Of a DNA stretch of 64,000 bases, positions 42,902 through 54,708 are shown piece by piece. The DNA comes from Thinopyrum elongatum (lineage: Eukaryota; Streptophyta; Magnoliopsida; Poales; Poaceae), in NCBI GenBank assembly GCA_011799875.1, contig CM022301.1:324898929-324962928 (forward strand), written 5' to 3'. A program made the position numbers and the translations under genes. The notes under the pieces are model-generated. The model was not told where the DNA came from, ran no database searches, and worked only from the letters and a program-made list of their open reading frames with translations. Position 1 is the stretch's first letter; every line of letters begins with the position of its first letter.

Positions 42902-44584
42902 TGGCCTCTCAGCAACAAGTTTATGAGGCTATGTTGGTCAGCAAGTTTGTCTGATTTTAAGCTGTGCATGTGGTTCTTGGAAGAGGTGTTAGTATTGTGA
43001 GAGGGTAGCCTTTGTATCTACTAGATGACCCGTTGCGCCAATGGCGTAAAGACCGAGTGCAAGCCAAGTATTGGAAAAGTGTGCATTAAAATATGTAGAC
43101 ATAAAATGAAACATATGAAAATAAGTACGGATTGATGATAGATAGATGGTTCGTGATGATACATGTTTTCTAAGATGCAAAAAACTAATCCAAACCAAGA
43201 GTTATCTGCAAACAAAATTTTAAAATAATTTGACACGTCTAAGTCATACTCCATGCTATATCTCGAAGTCGTGTGTTATTTACAAACTCTAGTAAAAAGT
43301 TAATGAATTTCAGAATTTCATATCACCGTCTTACATTTCAAACCCAAACTCGGGGCATATTTGAATTCAAATCTGAAAAAGGGAAGTCAAATACTCCTGA
43401 AAAATCTTGGACATTTTCACAGAGTTATATTATATAAGTAGTAGCATATGTGAAATTTTCCAAGATATTTTTGATGAGTTTTGAGCACTGAAATTAATCC
43501 TGAGTAGATTATGAGGGAGTAGAGGAGGAAGAGATATTCCAGCCTTTTTCATTTTTCATTTTTTTTTTCAACCTCTCCCTTTGCTACTGACCAATGGGCC
43601 CCTCTCGTGAATCCACCAGTTAGGCTGGCAGCGCCAGCTCACAGGACACGCACCCGCAACTCCCTGCCCCTTCATGTTTTACTCCTGCTCCACTCCACTA
43701 CCTCCCTCCTCAATCCATTCCCTTTTTCTCCTGGATCCTCTTTCTAGTCGAGCTCGCCGGGGACGCCGCCGCTCGCGGGTGCAACTCCAGCCGTAGGAAC
43801 GGGCGGGATCCACCAGCCCTCTGTTCGCCTTGACATCTACGCCCCAGGGTCCAACATGCAGGCTCGCTGGACGCCACCGTGAATCGCCTCATTTTTCCAG
43901 TGAGTCCTTTATCCTAGGTAGTTTCCCTAACTCTGTTCAGCTCCGGCCGTTGTTCTGATGCGAGTCCTGGAGACCGAGCATGCAGCAAACTTTTGGACCG
44001 AGGCCACCTTCCTCTGTTCTGTCAGCTGCCGTTGCGATGCCGCTGCGGTCGTCCTCCTCCCCGAGTAACTCCAGGGACTGTGACGGGCTCTGCGTCTCCT
44101 CTGGGAAGGATTCGAAGCCGTGGGTCTCTCCTACTTCTTCCTCGACACAGACTGCCATTGCTGCCGTCCTGAATTCGCTGTCATCCGTCCCCGTGCCGTC
44201 CGGCCTCGCCACAAACAACAGGGTGAGAAGCCGCCACTGCCTTCTCGTGCCTTCTTTTCTTTGTCAGCGTCGTTTTTTCTCATTCTGGCCTTCGCTGGAG
44301 ATGGTTGTAGCGCTGCCTCCTGAGACCATTTTGGTCTAGGCCAACATGGTTAGGCCACGAGCTTGTTGTTCCTTACTACTGCTTGCCACTGGTACTTCTG
44401 TTGTTTGTTGGCTGCTCGCTATTACTCTGCTTGCTGCTGTTCGTGGGCTGCGTGTACTTGAGAGAAAGAGAGAGCTTTTTGCTACACATAGTACTATATT
44501 ATGTTGAACTCTATTGTTTATCAATCCAGCAGTTTGCTTGTGTGCTTGTCCAGCTAGCTTGCACACACGTAGCTTTCCTGGGTG
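42902..44584. other. Unassigned sequence, possible first exon inside
   Basis: 42902-43020 may be LINE remnant. 43021-43560 starts 'ctagatgacccgttgcgcc', a sequence I associate with a dispersed grass repeat but cannot name. 43560-44230 becomes pyrimidine- and GC-rich like a plant 5' leader. 44240-44584 is T-rich, like an intron. Confidence 0.35.
43980..44223 (+). CDS. Possible first-exon fragment, unknown protein
   Basis: An ATG at 43980 opens a Ser/Pro-rich frame (MQQTFGPRPPSSVLSAAVAM...), which reaches a good donor context at 44219-44225 (caacagg|gtgaga). GC-rich sequence upstream and T-rich sequence downstream fit an exon-intron border. No second exon is found: the downstream sequence is soon cut by the LTR element at 44590. 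I recognise no domain. It may be a gene relic. Confidence 0.25.
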
Positions 44585-44589
44585 ATTTG

Positions 44590-44849
44590 TGTTGAATGTA
44601 AAATCGAGAGACAAACGAGAGAGACAACAAATGAATCGAACTGTAGTATTTATTGATGGATGATGCACACTTATATACAAGGGAATAGTCGCATCGTAGG
44701 GATGCGATGGTTTGAGGAGGCGCCGCTCCAGAGAAGAGGTGTCGTTCCAGGGAAGCAACAGCCGTGATGGTTCCCACGTTTTGTGGAACCGTCCATGAGA
44801 TGGGGAGCGGGGATTTCCACTAATAACCGGCAGGTTATTATTTTCAACA
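44590..44849 (-). repeat. 3' LTR of the non-autonomous LTR element
   Basis: 260 bp, nearly identical to 49664-49928. Differences are small indels (for example a missing 'agaagt') and a few substitutions. Confidence 0.85.
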
Positions 44850-45209
44850 CTCCCCCTAATCACCGCTTGACATAAGAATCCATCGTTTGATTAAAGTCTC
44901 CTCCAAAAACTCTATGGGAAAAATATGAGGAGTAGTGTAGGATATGTCAGTAAAACTCCTTCAAACTCAGTGGAAAAATAAGGAGAAAATTATCCAACAT
45001 ATAATGATTATTCCCTCTGTTAACTCGATATGAAGTATATTCATAGAATTTGGAGGACAATAAATATGTCGTATATACTTTTCCAAAAGAAATTTTGGAA
45101 TGGATCTAACATCATTAGCGGAGTATAAAATACTCCCACTTCGATTGCCTTATGTCATAACTTAATTAAAAATGTATGGGAGAGCACATTGTAAAGCAAT
45201 CATAATGTC

Positions 45210-47779
45210 TCGAAGGGCCCGTGGCCGATCTTAATTAGATAGGAAGAATAAGAAGTACAGAGCGGTTAGCAGTCTAGGCGAACTAGAGCTGAAAACCAGA
45301 GTCGGACAAACCCCAGAATACAACGAAATTTTACACGGCAAAAACTGCCAATGAACTCGCTAGGAACCAAGGTCCGCTATGCAGCCCGCTGAGCGCCACA
45401 CTGCTATGTCCTCCCGTATCAAATCTAGGACTCTTTCAGCACTGCTCGCCACTTGGTCAAAAACTCTGGAGTCCTCTCCTTCCACAGCCTCCAGTGCAAC
45501 AGAATTGTGATAGTGTCGAAGTTCCTTCGCATTGGCTTGGGTATGCCTGCCCTCACGCGCAACCACCACTTCTCCGTGCAGCCATCAGAATCATCCGATG
45601 TAGCAAAATGTGCCCCGATCGAAGACCTGAACAGACACCATAGGTGTTGGGTGAAACGGCAGTGAACGAAGAGGTGTGCACAGTCCTCCGGCTCTGACAG
45701 ACAGAGGAGGCATGATGGGTTCGCAGGCCAACCTCTTCGCTCAAGATTATCGGCCGTCAGGCACTTACCATGGACAACCAACCACATAAAGAATTTGCAG
45801 CGTGGCGGTGCTTTGGATCTCCAGATTGGCTTGTTACAAGCAAAACGAATATTGGGCATGAACATCATCTTGTACGCACTGCCGACTGAGAACTCTTGCC
45901 CCTTAGTAAGCTTCCAGCGAGCCTGATCCCGCACACCTAGCCTTAGACTTGTATCGGAGGTTAGATCCCAGACTGATAAATACTGCGCTAGTGCTTGCAC
46001 CGAGATTCCACCCGAGATATCCCTTATCCAGGATTGATTATGGAGAGCCTCCCGGACTGAACAGTCGGAGTCTTTGACAAATGAGAACAGCGCAGGTGCT
46101 GTTGCAGCGATAGAACGACCTCCCGGGAGCCAGTTATCTGTCCAGAACCTCGCAGACGCCCCATCACCAAGTGAGATCGCAGAGGCCGTGTTGAACATTG
46201 CCGAGACTGCTTTCTCCGTGGTGTCAGGCAGTGAGTGCCACGGCCTGGGGTTTTCGTCCCATTTCATCCATGGCCACCTGCATCGCAGAGCCCAACCGAA
46301 CCACCACAGTCCTTGGGTGCACACACTTGAGCCCACGGCAGCAAGCAGTGTCCACCACTTATGGCCTCCTCGCCCTTCCATATGAAACCACGACATCTCC
46401 TGTTGATGATTTTGATGGCCCAGACTGGGAGAGGCAGAACTGCCATGAAATGGATCGGTAGAGCCATGAGCACCGAATTAACCAGCGTAAGTCTTCCCGC
46501 TGCTGGCAGTAACTTCGGCTTCCATCCCTTCATCTTGCTGGAATACTTGTCCACTAGGGGCATGATGTCCTGTTTCCTCAACCTGAAGACAGAGAGCGGC
46601 AACCCGAGATACGTGATTGGGAAAGGTTTCCGTTGACACTGAAAGTGCTCTGCCACCATGGAAACCACTTCCTCCTCACATCGAATGCAGGTAGTGGAGC
46701 TCTTCTGCAGGTTGATGTGCAACCCCGAGGCTTGGCCAAAAAGTTGAAGTATTTTTGTGAGCACCCGCAGATTCGTGATTTGTGGCTTGAAGAAGATGAC
46801 TGCATCATCAGCAAATATGGACGCCCTTGGGGTGTCACTGTCAAGCCCCAAGTCAGAAAGCAATCTCTCCTGAACCGCCCAACAAAGCATGCCGTGCAGA
46901 GCATCCATGGCCAGGATAAACAGCGCTGGAGACAGCGAATCGCCCTGACGAATGCCTTGACCCAGGGCGAAAGGATCGCTGAGTTCCCCGTTGATCATCA
47001 CGGAAGAAGATGAGGATCTCAGCAGGCCACAAATCCATGAACACCACCTATCCCCAAAACCCCTGGCTCTGAGGATCTCCAGCAAAAAAAACCACGACAG
47101 AGTATCAAAAGCTTTGGAAATATCAATCTTCATGAGTACCGCCTGTTGCTTCTTCCTGTGAAGTGCCCTTGCCGTGTTTCGCACGAATTTAAAATTCTCA
47201 TGTATACTCCTTTTACAGACAAAAGCATTTTGGGCTTGGGATATTAAGGATGGCAGTAGGGGGGCCAGCCGGGTAGCCAAGGCCTTGGCAAAGATTTTCG
47301 CAGCTCCATGGATCAAGTTGATCGGCCTGAAGTCGCCAAGCTGCATCGGGTCCTCCTTCTTGGGCATCAAGGTAATTATGGAAGAATTAAGGGCCCCGAA
47401 CGAGTAAAACCGGCCCTCGTAAAGAGCCTGCATCAGTGCCATGAAGTCTTTCGCAATAATCGGCCAACAGCTTTGAAAAAACAGACTGGAGAACCCATCT
47501 GGTCCCGGAGCACGATCGGCCGGCATGTCCTGGATAACCTTCTTGATCTCATCTTCAGTGAACGGAACCTCCAGCCCGCGCGCCCACTCTGGAGATAACC
47601 TATGCAAGTTCAACTCATCCCATCGAAGTGAGCAACCCGGTGAAGAGGGGCAACCCATTCGGGCCCTGAAGAAATCCTGCGCCAGACTCAACTTCTCCTC
47701 TATGCTGGTGACAGTACGCTCCCCCTCTTTCAGAAACGGGATAAGATGCCTCCTCCGCCGCCCATTGGCCTTCATGTGG
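45210..47779 (-). mobile_element. 5'-truncated LINE insertion
   Basis: Bounded by a perfect 17-bp duplication AAAGCAATCATAATGTC (45193-45209 and 47780-47796), the length expected of target-primed reverse transcription. On the minus strand the element begins in the linker between endonuclease and RT, so ORF1 and the endonuclease are missing. Its 3' end (near 45210) has no poly(A) run. It lies inside the LTR element at 44590-49928 and is therefore younger than it. Confidence 0.85.
45425..47779 (-). pseudogene. LINE ORF2: reverse transcriptase and zf-RVT region
   Basis: The RT domain is well kept: DRAPGPDGFSSLFFQ, FRPINLIHGAAKIFAKALATR, KIDISKAFDTLSW, GIRQGDSLSPALF, and the catalytic SIFADDAVIFF. 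After about 500 codons (stop at 46264-46266) a frameshift near 46310 moves the continuation to another frame, which runs LRCRWPWMKWDENPRPW to the zinc-binding block CLLCLSEPEDCAHLFVHCRF and stops at 45425. Truncation removed the endonuclease. The first codons of the open frame (MIAF, 47790-47779) come from the target duplication, not the LINE. Confidence 0.85.
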
Positions 47780-49663
47780 AAAGCAATCATAATGTCGAAA
47801 CGACAAAATGTAGGCTTTTATCAGTAGTCATCAATAATCTGTGTAGGCAGTAGATCCATATGACTACCTTGTGATCCCAAACACCAATTTGAAGAAATCA
47901 CCTTGAATTTTGCATCTGTATTTGTAAGAAATTGAAAATCTCAATTGCAAATAGACATATTAATCTCAACATGTGACGAACATGGAGAAAAAATACATCT
48001 TAAAAAGATTCCGAAATACATCATACTCATTAGAAAAACAGTACTATAAAGGTATTGAATATACTTTGCAAGAGATTAAAAATCTCAATTGTAAATAGAC
48101 GTAATTAATCTCGACACGTGACAAACATGAAAATATATTACAACAATTTAAGATCTGGAATACATCGGTACTCACAGAAAACAATACTGAAATATATGTA
48201 CAAATATAACAGGTCTAAAACAGGAATGAAATCACCGCTAGAACTACTGGTAGGTGACATATCTGCTAATATGCTAAATCAATGGAGCAAATAAGCAAAG
48301 ATAGTAATAGCTGCTGGTTGCCTGAATTTGCAGCGCATGCAGATAGGCCACGCAAGGCAGCACTGGTCAACCCGAGTAGATAAGGGAGAGCGACCAGAGG
48401 AAAGAAAATTTCCCCAGCTAATTCGATCCCAAATCCACATCGAGACAGGCGGAGGCCCCCACGACCGGCCGACCGCATCACCGGCAGCGAGATGAGCTTC
48501 CGCCGCGCTCGCCCTCGTCGGAAGAATCTCCAGCAAGGAGGGTGTAGGGGGCGACGCCGTTGGAGGCGCCATTCGTGAACCCGAGCGCCGCCGGGCTCCA
48601 TGTGCTAGCGCGGTCGGAGCGGCTGCTCGACGGCGGGTACGCCAGCGGGACGCCGAGCGCCAAGAGGCGGCGGCGCCCGGCGAGCTCCCGCGCGCAGCAA
48701 AGATGGAGGAGTGGCAGGGGAAACCATGGCCGTGGCGTCGAGGTCCGCGCAGTGCTGTGCGTCAGGGCGACGCCGACTGTCGCCGTTGCTCGGACTTGAG
48801 CGCAGGGCCGCCTCCACCGCGTGATGCGGCTGCGCTGCGGAGAGCCGGGCCGAGGTCCGCTCGGAGGAGCGGCGTGTCGTGGCCGTTGTCTCCGCTGCGC
48901 CCGGAGGACTGATGCTTCTGCGCGCGTCCTCGGCGAGGTTGTTGCCGTTGCAGTGATGGCGAGACGGCGAGCGGCAGTGGCCGCTGGTTCCAGTTCAAGA
49001 AATTAGAAAAAGTCATGGTACCTTCTTCTTCCCTTTGCATGACTGGATGATACGTTGTTGATTGAAGCTTTTCTTTTCCTTGATCAAGGATTTCTTCCGG
49101 TTGATGCTTCAGCCACCTATTCGTCTCACCATGCCCACATGCTCGGATGAAGCGATCCACCATGTGCACAAAAATGCAGTTAATTTCCAGATCACGGGAA
49201 GAACAAAAACTAAACGGAATTAGTGTTTCCTGATCGATTTCCCTTCTGGCTGTTTTAGGCGTTCGTGTCTCGAGGGGCTGCGCCTCTCTCCGCCCCCGTT
49301 GTCGTGTGCCTGACGTTGGCTGCCGCCGCCGCCTACTGGAAGGGTGCCGGCGTGCCGCTGCTGGTGTCCGCGCCGTCGGGCTGCAACTCGAGCGCGTGAG
49401 GGCGCCATGCTCCTGTTAGGAGGCGCTTGCCACACCACTGCACCTCGCGTTAGAGGCCGGGGAGCGTCGCCGGATGAGCGCTGCTGCCCTGCCTGGGGCG
49501 TGGCTGGTCACCGGCGTCCGCGCCGCGCCGGAGGACGCGCATCCGCGTTGGGAGGCTGGGTCATGGCCAGATGGCCTCTGGCCATAGCGAGGCCTTGCCG
49601 TTTGCCGCCACTGCCGTCGTGTTCTTGGCCTAATTGCTCTCTGGAAGAGTCGTGCTGATAACG

Positions 49664-49928
49664 TGTTGAATGTAAAATCGAGAGAACGAGAGAGGACAAC
49701 AAATGAATCGAACTTTAATATTTATTAATGGATGATGTACACTTATATAGAAGTACAAGGGAATAGTCGCATCGTAGGGATGCGATGGTTTGAGGAGGCG
49801 CCGCTCCAGAGAAGAGGCGTCGTTCCAGGGAAGCAACAGCCGTGATGGTTCCACACGTTTTGTGGAACCGTCCATGAGATGGGGAGCGGAGATTTCCACT
49901 AATAACCGGCTGGTTATTATTTTCAACA
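49664..49928 (-). repeat. 5' LTR of the non-autonomous LTR element
   Basis: 265 bp, TGTTGAAAATAATAACC...TACATTCAACA on the minus strand. Its 3' end meets the CGTTATCAGCACGA primer site at 49663. Confidence 0.85.
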
Positions 49929-49933
49929 ATTTG

Positions 49934-51232
49934 ATCTACCAAGTTCATAAACCAACATATTATGCTAAGTCAAGTTGTCGCTGAGTACAAAAGTTTACTC
50001 TAATATTTGATTTATCAAGAAAATCTCAAAAAAAATGCTCAATCTGCTGAATTTGTAAAATCCATAATAAAATATAATCATTCCAGTTCTGTTTGGAGTA
50101 GTACTGCTATGGAGTTGGGATGGTTTAACTTGTACTGTAGCCATAGAAATGAGCATATCCAGTATTCCTGTTTAGAAATAAAATACATTTATTTAAATTT
50201 TTTAAAATCATATTTAACTTGTACTGCTGAATAAGTGCTTTAAGCTCATCCAACTTAGTTTTGAAAATGAACAAATCCCTCTTATGACATAATTTAATAC
50301 ATCATATTATGGAGATATTGCCAATTCAATTTTCTGGTACGCAATAGTAGAAAAAAGGAACTGCTAGTACATCATACATATACGTAGTATATCAAAAAGC
50401 ATGGCTAGAATTCTTTTGTTATTAAAATGCTCCCTCTTGTGAGTTTAATAGAAGCTTAGGATAAAATCATGGATCACTAGAGTTCTTTTGTTAATAGCAG
50501 TTTTGGTAGAAAATAGAAGCTTCAGCTAGCACCAAGTCATAAACTGACAGTAGATAACTCCAAGAAGAAGTAGGTTATCAGTCCGTCGTGGATTCTTCTC
50601 AAACAATGCTACCATGCTCTGAAGCTTCTCTGTACTTTACCGATCTGTACTTCCGGTGGACAAATGCGAAGTGCCTCTCTTCATCATCAGCTACAGCCGC
50701 TCCTTCAGCTGCAGCCATGGAAATTGCAGCCCAAACAAACACCCCTTAAGTAATACTAAGAAATTGGTTAAGAATAATATGTAACGTATATATAAAATAA
50801 CCAAGAGATATGGAAATTCATATACAGATTTTATTTCATAATAGTTTTTTATCTAAGAAGATACAGAATTCCATGTAACCACATTTCCTACCACCATATG
50901 AGAGATTATGGTGCCATTTTATTAATAATGAAGATTATTAAGAAATGACTGGAAAAGATGAACTATAAAACAAAGTAGCATCTCTATACGGGCATCAAAC
51001 ATATCACCCATGCATGCTGACGTAATAAGCACATGCATGTAGCATTTGCACTGAATAGAACATCTAAACAAGAATAAACAATGTCATACAATATTAATGC
51101 AAGGGTGTCATGGACAGTTCAAAATGAAAGTAGGGCCTATATAAAATCCTCTTTGAAATTCTAATCGGTGACCAGTTTGCAGATGCTTACAATTTCATTC
51201 AATTAAGTTATGGTTAAAATAGTAAATGTATA
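49934..51232. other. AT-rich sequence, no supported gene
   Basis: No element ends or long frames. On the minus strand a GC-richer patch at 50599-50718 encodes a 39-residue frame (MAAAEGAAVADDEERHF...) in good start context, with a GTAAAG donor-like site after codon 26. It may be a small exon of an unknown gene, but nothing around it supports this. Confidence 0.3.
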
Positions 51233-51390
51233 CTCCTTCCGTTCCTAAATATAAGTCTTTTTAGAGATTTCAATAAGGACTATATACGGATGTATATAGA
51301 CATATTTTAGAGTGTAGATTCACTCATTTTGCTCCGTATATAGTCCGCATTGAAATCTTTAAAAAGACTTATCTTTAGGAACGGAGGGAG
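51233..51390. mobile_element. Stowaway-type MITE
   Basis: 158 bp with long, near-perfect terminal inverted repeats starting CTCCTTCCGTTCCTAAATAT at the left end and ending GGAACGGAGGGAG at the right end, flanked by TA on both sides (51231-51232, 51391-51392). This is the classic grass Stowaway structure, moved by Tc1/mariner transposases. It has no coding capacity. Confidence 0.92.
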
Positions 51391-51392
51391 TA

Positions 51393-52507
51393 CCATTTTT
51401 GTTCCGAGGGGGATCATAATACACAAAAAACACTACTTGTAGATATAGATATTGGATATAGACATCATCGACACTCCAAATTAAATATACCTCTATAAGA
51501 AAATTAAGATAAAGCCAATTTCATAGTTTCCAAAACCACCTCATTGTTTTATAGTGACTGGACAGTGGGGAATCACATCTTGTCAGCATAGAGTTATATC
51601 CGGCACCATTCACCTTACTGCATATTCCAAACATGCACTCAAAGAGGAAACTTTTAACCCCAATTAAATCATATAGTGGGCAATCTAAAAGGGCGCTTAA
51701 GAATTCACTTACAAAACCAATGAATACACAGGTGAAATCCATCAATCAATGGTAAATAAAGGCATATTGTATTTTCTTTTAAAAGATCATCGAGGAAAAC
51801 ATATAGAGCTTTTAGCCAACGATAGAGATGACGTGCAACTTGAAACAGTTTAGTTCTTTTGACACACCCAACTTTGTAAAACCATGTCATTTTAGATTTT
51901 GTATTTTGTAACTCACAACATGAATTCATCATTAATGTGTGTAGCATACTGAGCTTTGGTTGTTAAAAAATAAATCAGGCTTAAATTTACCTAAACAGTA
52001 CTTGTATTGGCAGGTATGATCTGATGTCAGGTTGCGGGAGGCATCTGTAATCAATCTCTCCAACACATTTGCCAACACTATATGCGAAGAAATGTTAATT
52101 TCGTCAAGCGATTTTGTTCATGGTGATACTTGTAGGTAAATCGATGTTGTTTGTAACTATACAAGACCTGTAGTCACTTGTTGTAGTATCATGTTAGCTT
52201 GAAAGTTTTACTGTCTTGCATAATTGATAGAACTGAAAACACACCATATAACTTGGCAAACAGACATCCAAACCAATCAGATCTCGTATCTCTAAAGGAC
52301 AAATTAATTCATGCCAAGGTACTTTATGCTTTGCCTATTGTTTTGGTGTATTCTATTTTGTGAGCAAACAATTAACCAATAAGTCGAATGAAGTTTCAAG
52401 AATATGGCTTAAAAAATTAGACAAGTGCAAAAAGCTACAAACAACAGTACATCACATATGCAACCTTTTTTATGTATAAGCAACAAAAATGGTTATATCA
52501 TATATCT
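51393..52507. other. AT-rich non-coding sequence
   Basis: Short minus-strand frames at 51521-51947 show no recognisable domain, and codon use is unremarkable. I see no element ends before LTR D at 52508. Confidence 0.4.
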
Positions 52508-54618
52508 TGTAACACCCCTGTGTAATAGCCACTGTGATCAACTGCTAATATTGTCAAGTCATATCATTTGCAGAGACTAATCATAGTGGTTAACCAAAAT
52601 AATTCAAACTCCAATCTGAAAATCAACTCAAATTCAAAAGTGCAAAATAAATTTGCTCAAACACTGTTCCAAAAATGTTCACTAAATAGCAAATATTCCA
52701 GGAGCACACATAAAAATATCACCAGTAATCCTTGGATTAATTAAGTGACACAAACAGATTGAAACAGCACCAAAACAGAATTAATAAATTCATTTAAAAT
52801 CATATTAAATTCAAATGAAGCCCAACTTTGCTCAAACCAATTTTTGGTGAATGCTTACATTGCATATTAATATTTGGGCCAAGTTCCATATTCTCCAAAA
52901 GAGCACAAATGGCCTCACTATTTCCAAATAGAAAACAAATAAAAGAAAAACAGAAACAGGAATAAAGCTAAAGAATAGAGGCTTGCCTGGTCACTGGGCC
53001 GAAGCAACAGTGCCCGTGGCCCAGCCCACCGCGGCCTGCCTCTCTCCTCCTTCTCCCTCCTACTCGTGTCAGCGCGCGCGCGCCCCCGAGCCGGCGATGG
53101 GCAGCTGTCGCCCATCCCCCGGCATCGCTGCCGCTGCGAGGGGGATAAGAGCATCCCCAGCGATTCCCCGATCGAACACTAGCCTCACAATCCCCTCTCC
53201 CTCGCTCGCTCCCCTCGCAAACGCCGTCGCCCGAAAACACGTCGCCATGGCCACCATCGTTCTCGCGCGCACCGAGCTCTCCGCCGGCTGAGATCTCACC
53301 TGGAGCATCGTCTGCCTCGTCCGCGTCGACTGGAAGGACTGGATCGAGCTGGAGAGGACTACATCACCGGGATCGACCTCATCCCCTTGCTTCGGTCATC
53401 GCCGTTCAACCTCGTCGATCGTCGTCGTTTGCACTTCTAAACCTCTCGCCGGGCCTCCGTGAGCCTGCTCGGTGAGCCTGCTCGATGAGCCTCACTTCCC
53501 TCTCTCCCCTCCCCGAGTCGCCTCGCTCTTTCCCCTATCCAGTTCGCCGCCGAGCCGAGCTTTGTCCGCCGCCGCACTTGCTGTAGTCGCCGTTTCCGGC
53601 CATCGTAGCTTGCGTCAATAGTCTAGATCGACTCAGCGTGTTGCTCTCGATCAAGCGAGCTCGGAAACGCGTGAAATGGTGCCCTTTAGCGAGATCTCGC
53701 AGGTCGCCGTTCTTCGGTCTCCGCCGTCCTCGTCGCCGGCGACATTCCAGCCACTTCCGAGTCCGACCGATGGCACTGCTCGATGCGCGAGCTCACCAGC
53801 TTCCGAACGCAACCAGAAACACGCCGAACGACCCACTGTGCCGGAATTCCGGTCCTCTCCGGCGAGAGCGCCGCCGCGGGAGGCTCGCCGGCGCCTGTTC
53901 CGGCGACTCCGACGTGGCAACCAAGTGGGGCCCGCCCGTAGTCACTGCCAGTGGGCCCCAGGCCGCTGTTTGACCCAGTTGACTCTAGTCAACATGGGTT
54001 ACTATTCCCCCTCTGACCATGACATGTGGGCCCGGTTGATTAATTAGCTGCTAATGAATAATTAGTTAATCCTTTTAGTTAGATGACTCACTGACAGCCC
54101 GGGCCCACTAGCTAAACCCCTCTGTTAGTTTAAATTAAATGCTGATTAACCCCCCTGAGGCTGACAGGTGGGCCCCACCTGTCAGTTTGACCAGTCAGCG
54201 TCTCTGTTGACTGCTGACGTCATCACCTAGTCATGCTGACGTCATAAATCAATTCTGTTAATAAAAATAATTCCAGAAAATTATTTAAACTTTAAAAATT
54301 AATAACTTTTAAACCGTAGCTCAGATCGAAAAAGTTAAAACATGAAACTTGCTCCGAACGACGAGACGAGTCTGATCGTGCCGTCTGTTTCCTTGTCGGA
54401 ACCTCCTACGTAGGAGAACTCGTAACTCCGAGCTCGATTCCGGTAGATGAATAGTGCACACACACCGGTTAATAAATCCCAGATTAATTCTAAAAATAAC
54501 TAAAATGATTTAGAGGCATATTTAGGCAACCCTGCACTGCATCATAGCATCGCACGCACTGTGTTGCACCTGTTTGCATTATATTTACTTGTTTCTTCCC
54601 CCTCTTCTCTTTCGGTAG

Positions 54619-54708
54619 ACCCCGACGTTGCCGTAGCTCCTGAGGCAGACGCCACTCCGGAGTACGACTACGTCCCCGACGATCAGGCCCTTGCCGTCGA
54701 GCAGACAG
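54619..54708 (+). CDS. Predicted exon 1 of LTR-encoded small protein, copy D
   Basis: 90 nt, the same length as in A and C although about half the residues differ: DPDVAVAPEADATPEYDY, then VPDDQALAVEQ. The GGTAG border and GACAG|GCAAGC donor are kept. The intron to 56311 is 1603 nt. Confidence 0.5.

Larger units (their letters stand above)
44590..49928 (-). mobile_element. Non-autonomous LTR element with short LTRs
   Basis: Two 260-265-bp direct repeats (44590-44849, 49664-49928) start TGTTGAATGT and end TTTTCAACA, and the pair is flanked by ATTTG (44585-44589, 49929-49933). On the minus strand TTAGGGGGAG next to the left LTR is the polypurine tract, and CGTTATCAGCACGA next to the right LTR is the primer site (initiator tRNA-Met type), so transcription runs leftward. 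The interior (44850-45192 and 47797-49663, excluding the nested LINE) contains no Gag, protease, RT or integrase that I can recognise. It does contain GC-rich coding-like stretches at 48260-49000 and 49240-49650 that may be captured host sequence or degraded gag. Confidence 0.85.

Noticed and set aside
50599..50718. 39-codon minus-strand frame as a gene
   Set aside because: Short, no conserved context and no second exon found; only noted as a possible exon.
53676..54047. 123-codon frame in LTR D (MVPFSEISQV...) as the 5' exon of the LTR gene
   Set aside because: A comparable frame is not evident in A, B or C, and no donor in the right phase could be fixed. It remains possible but unsupported.
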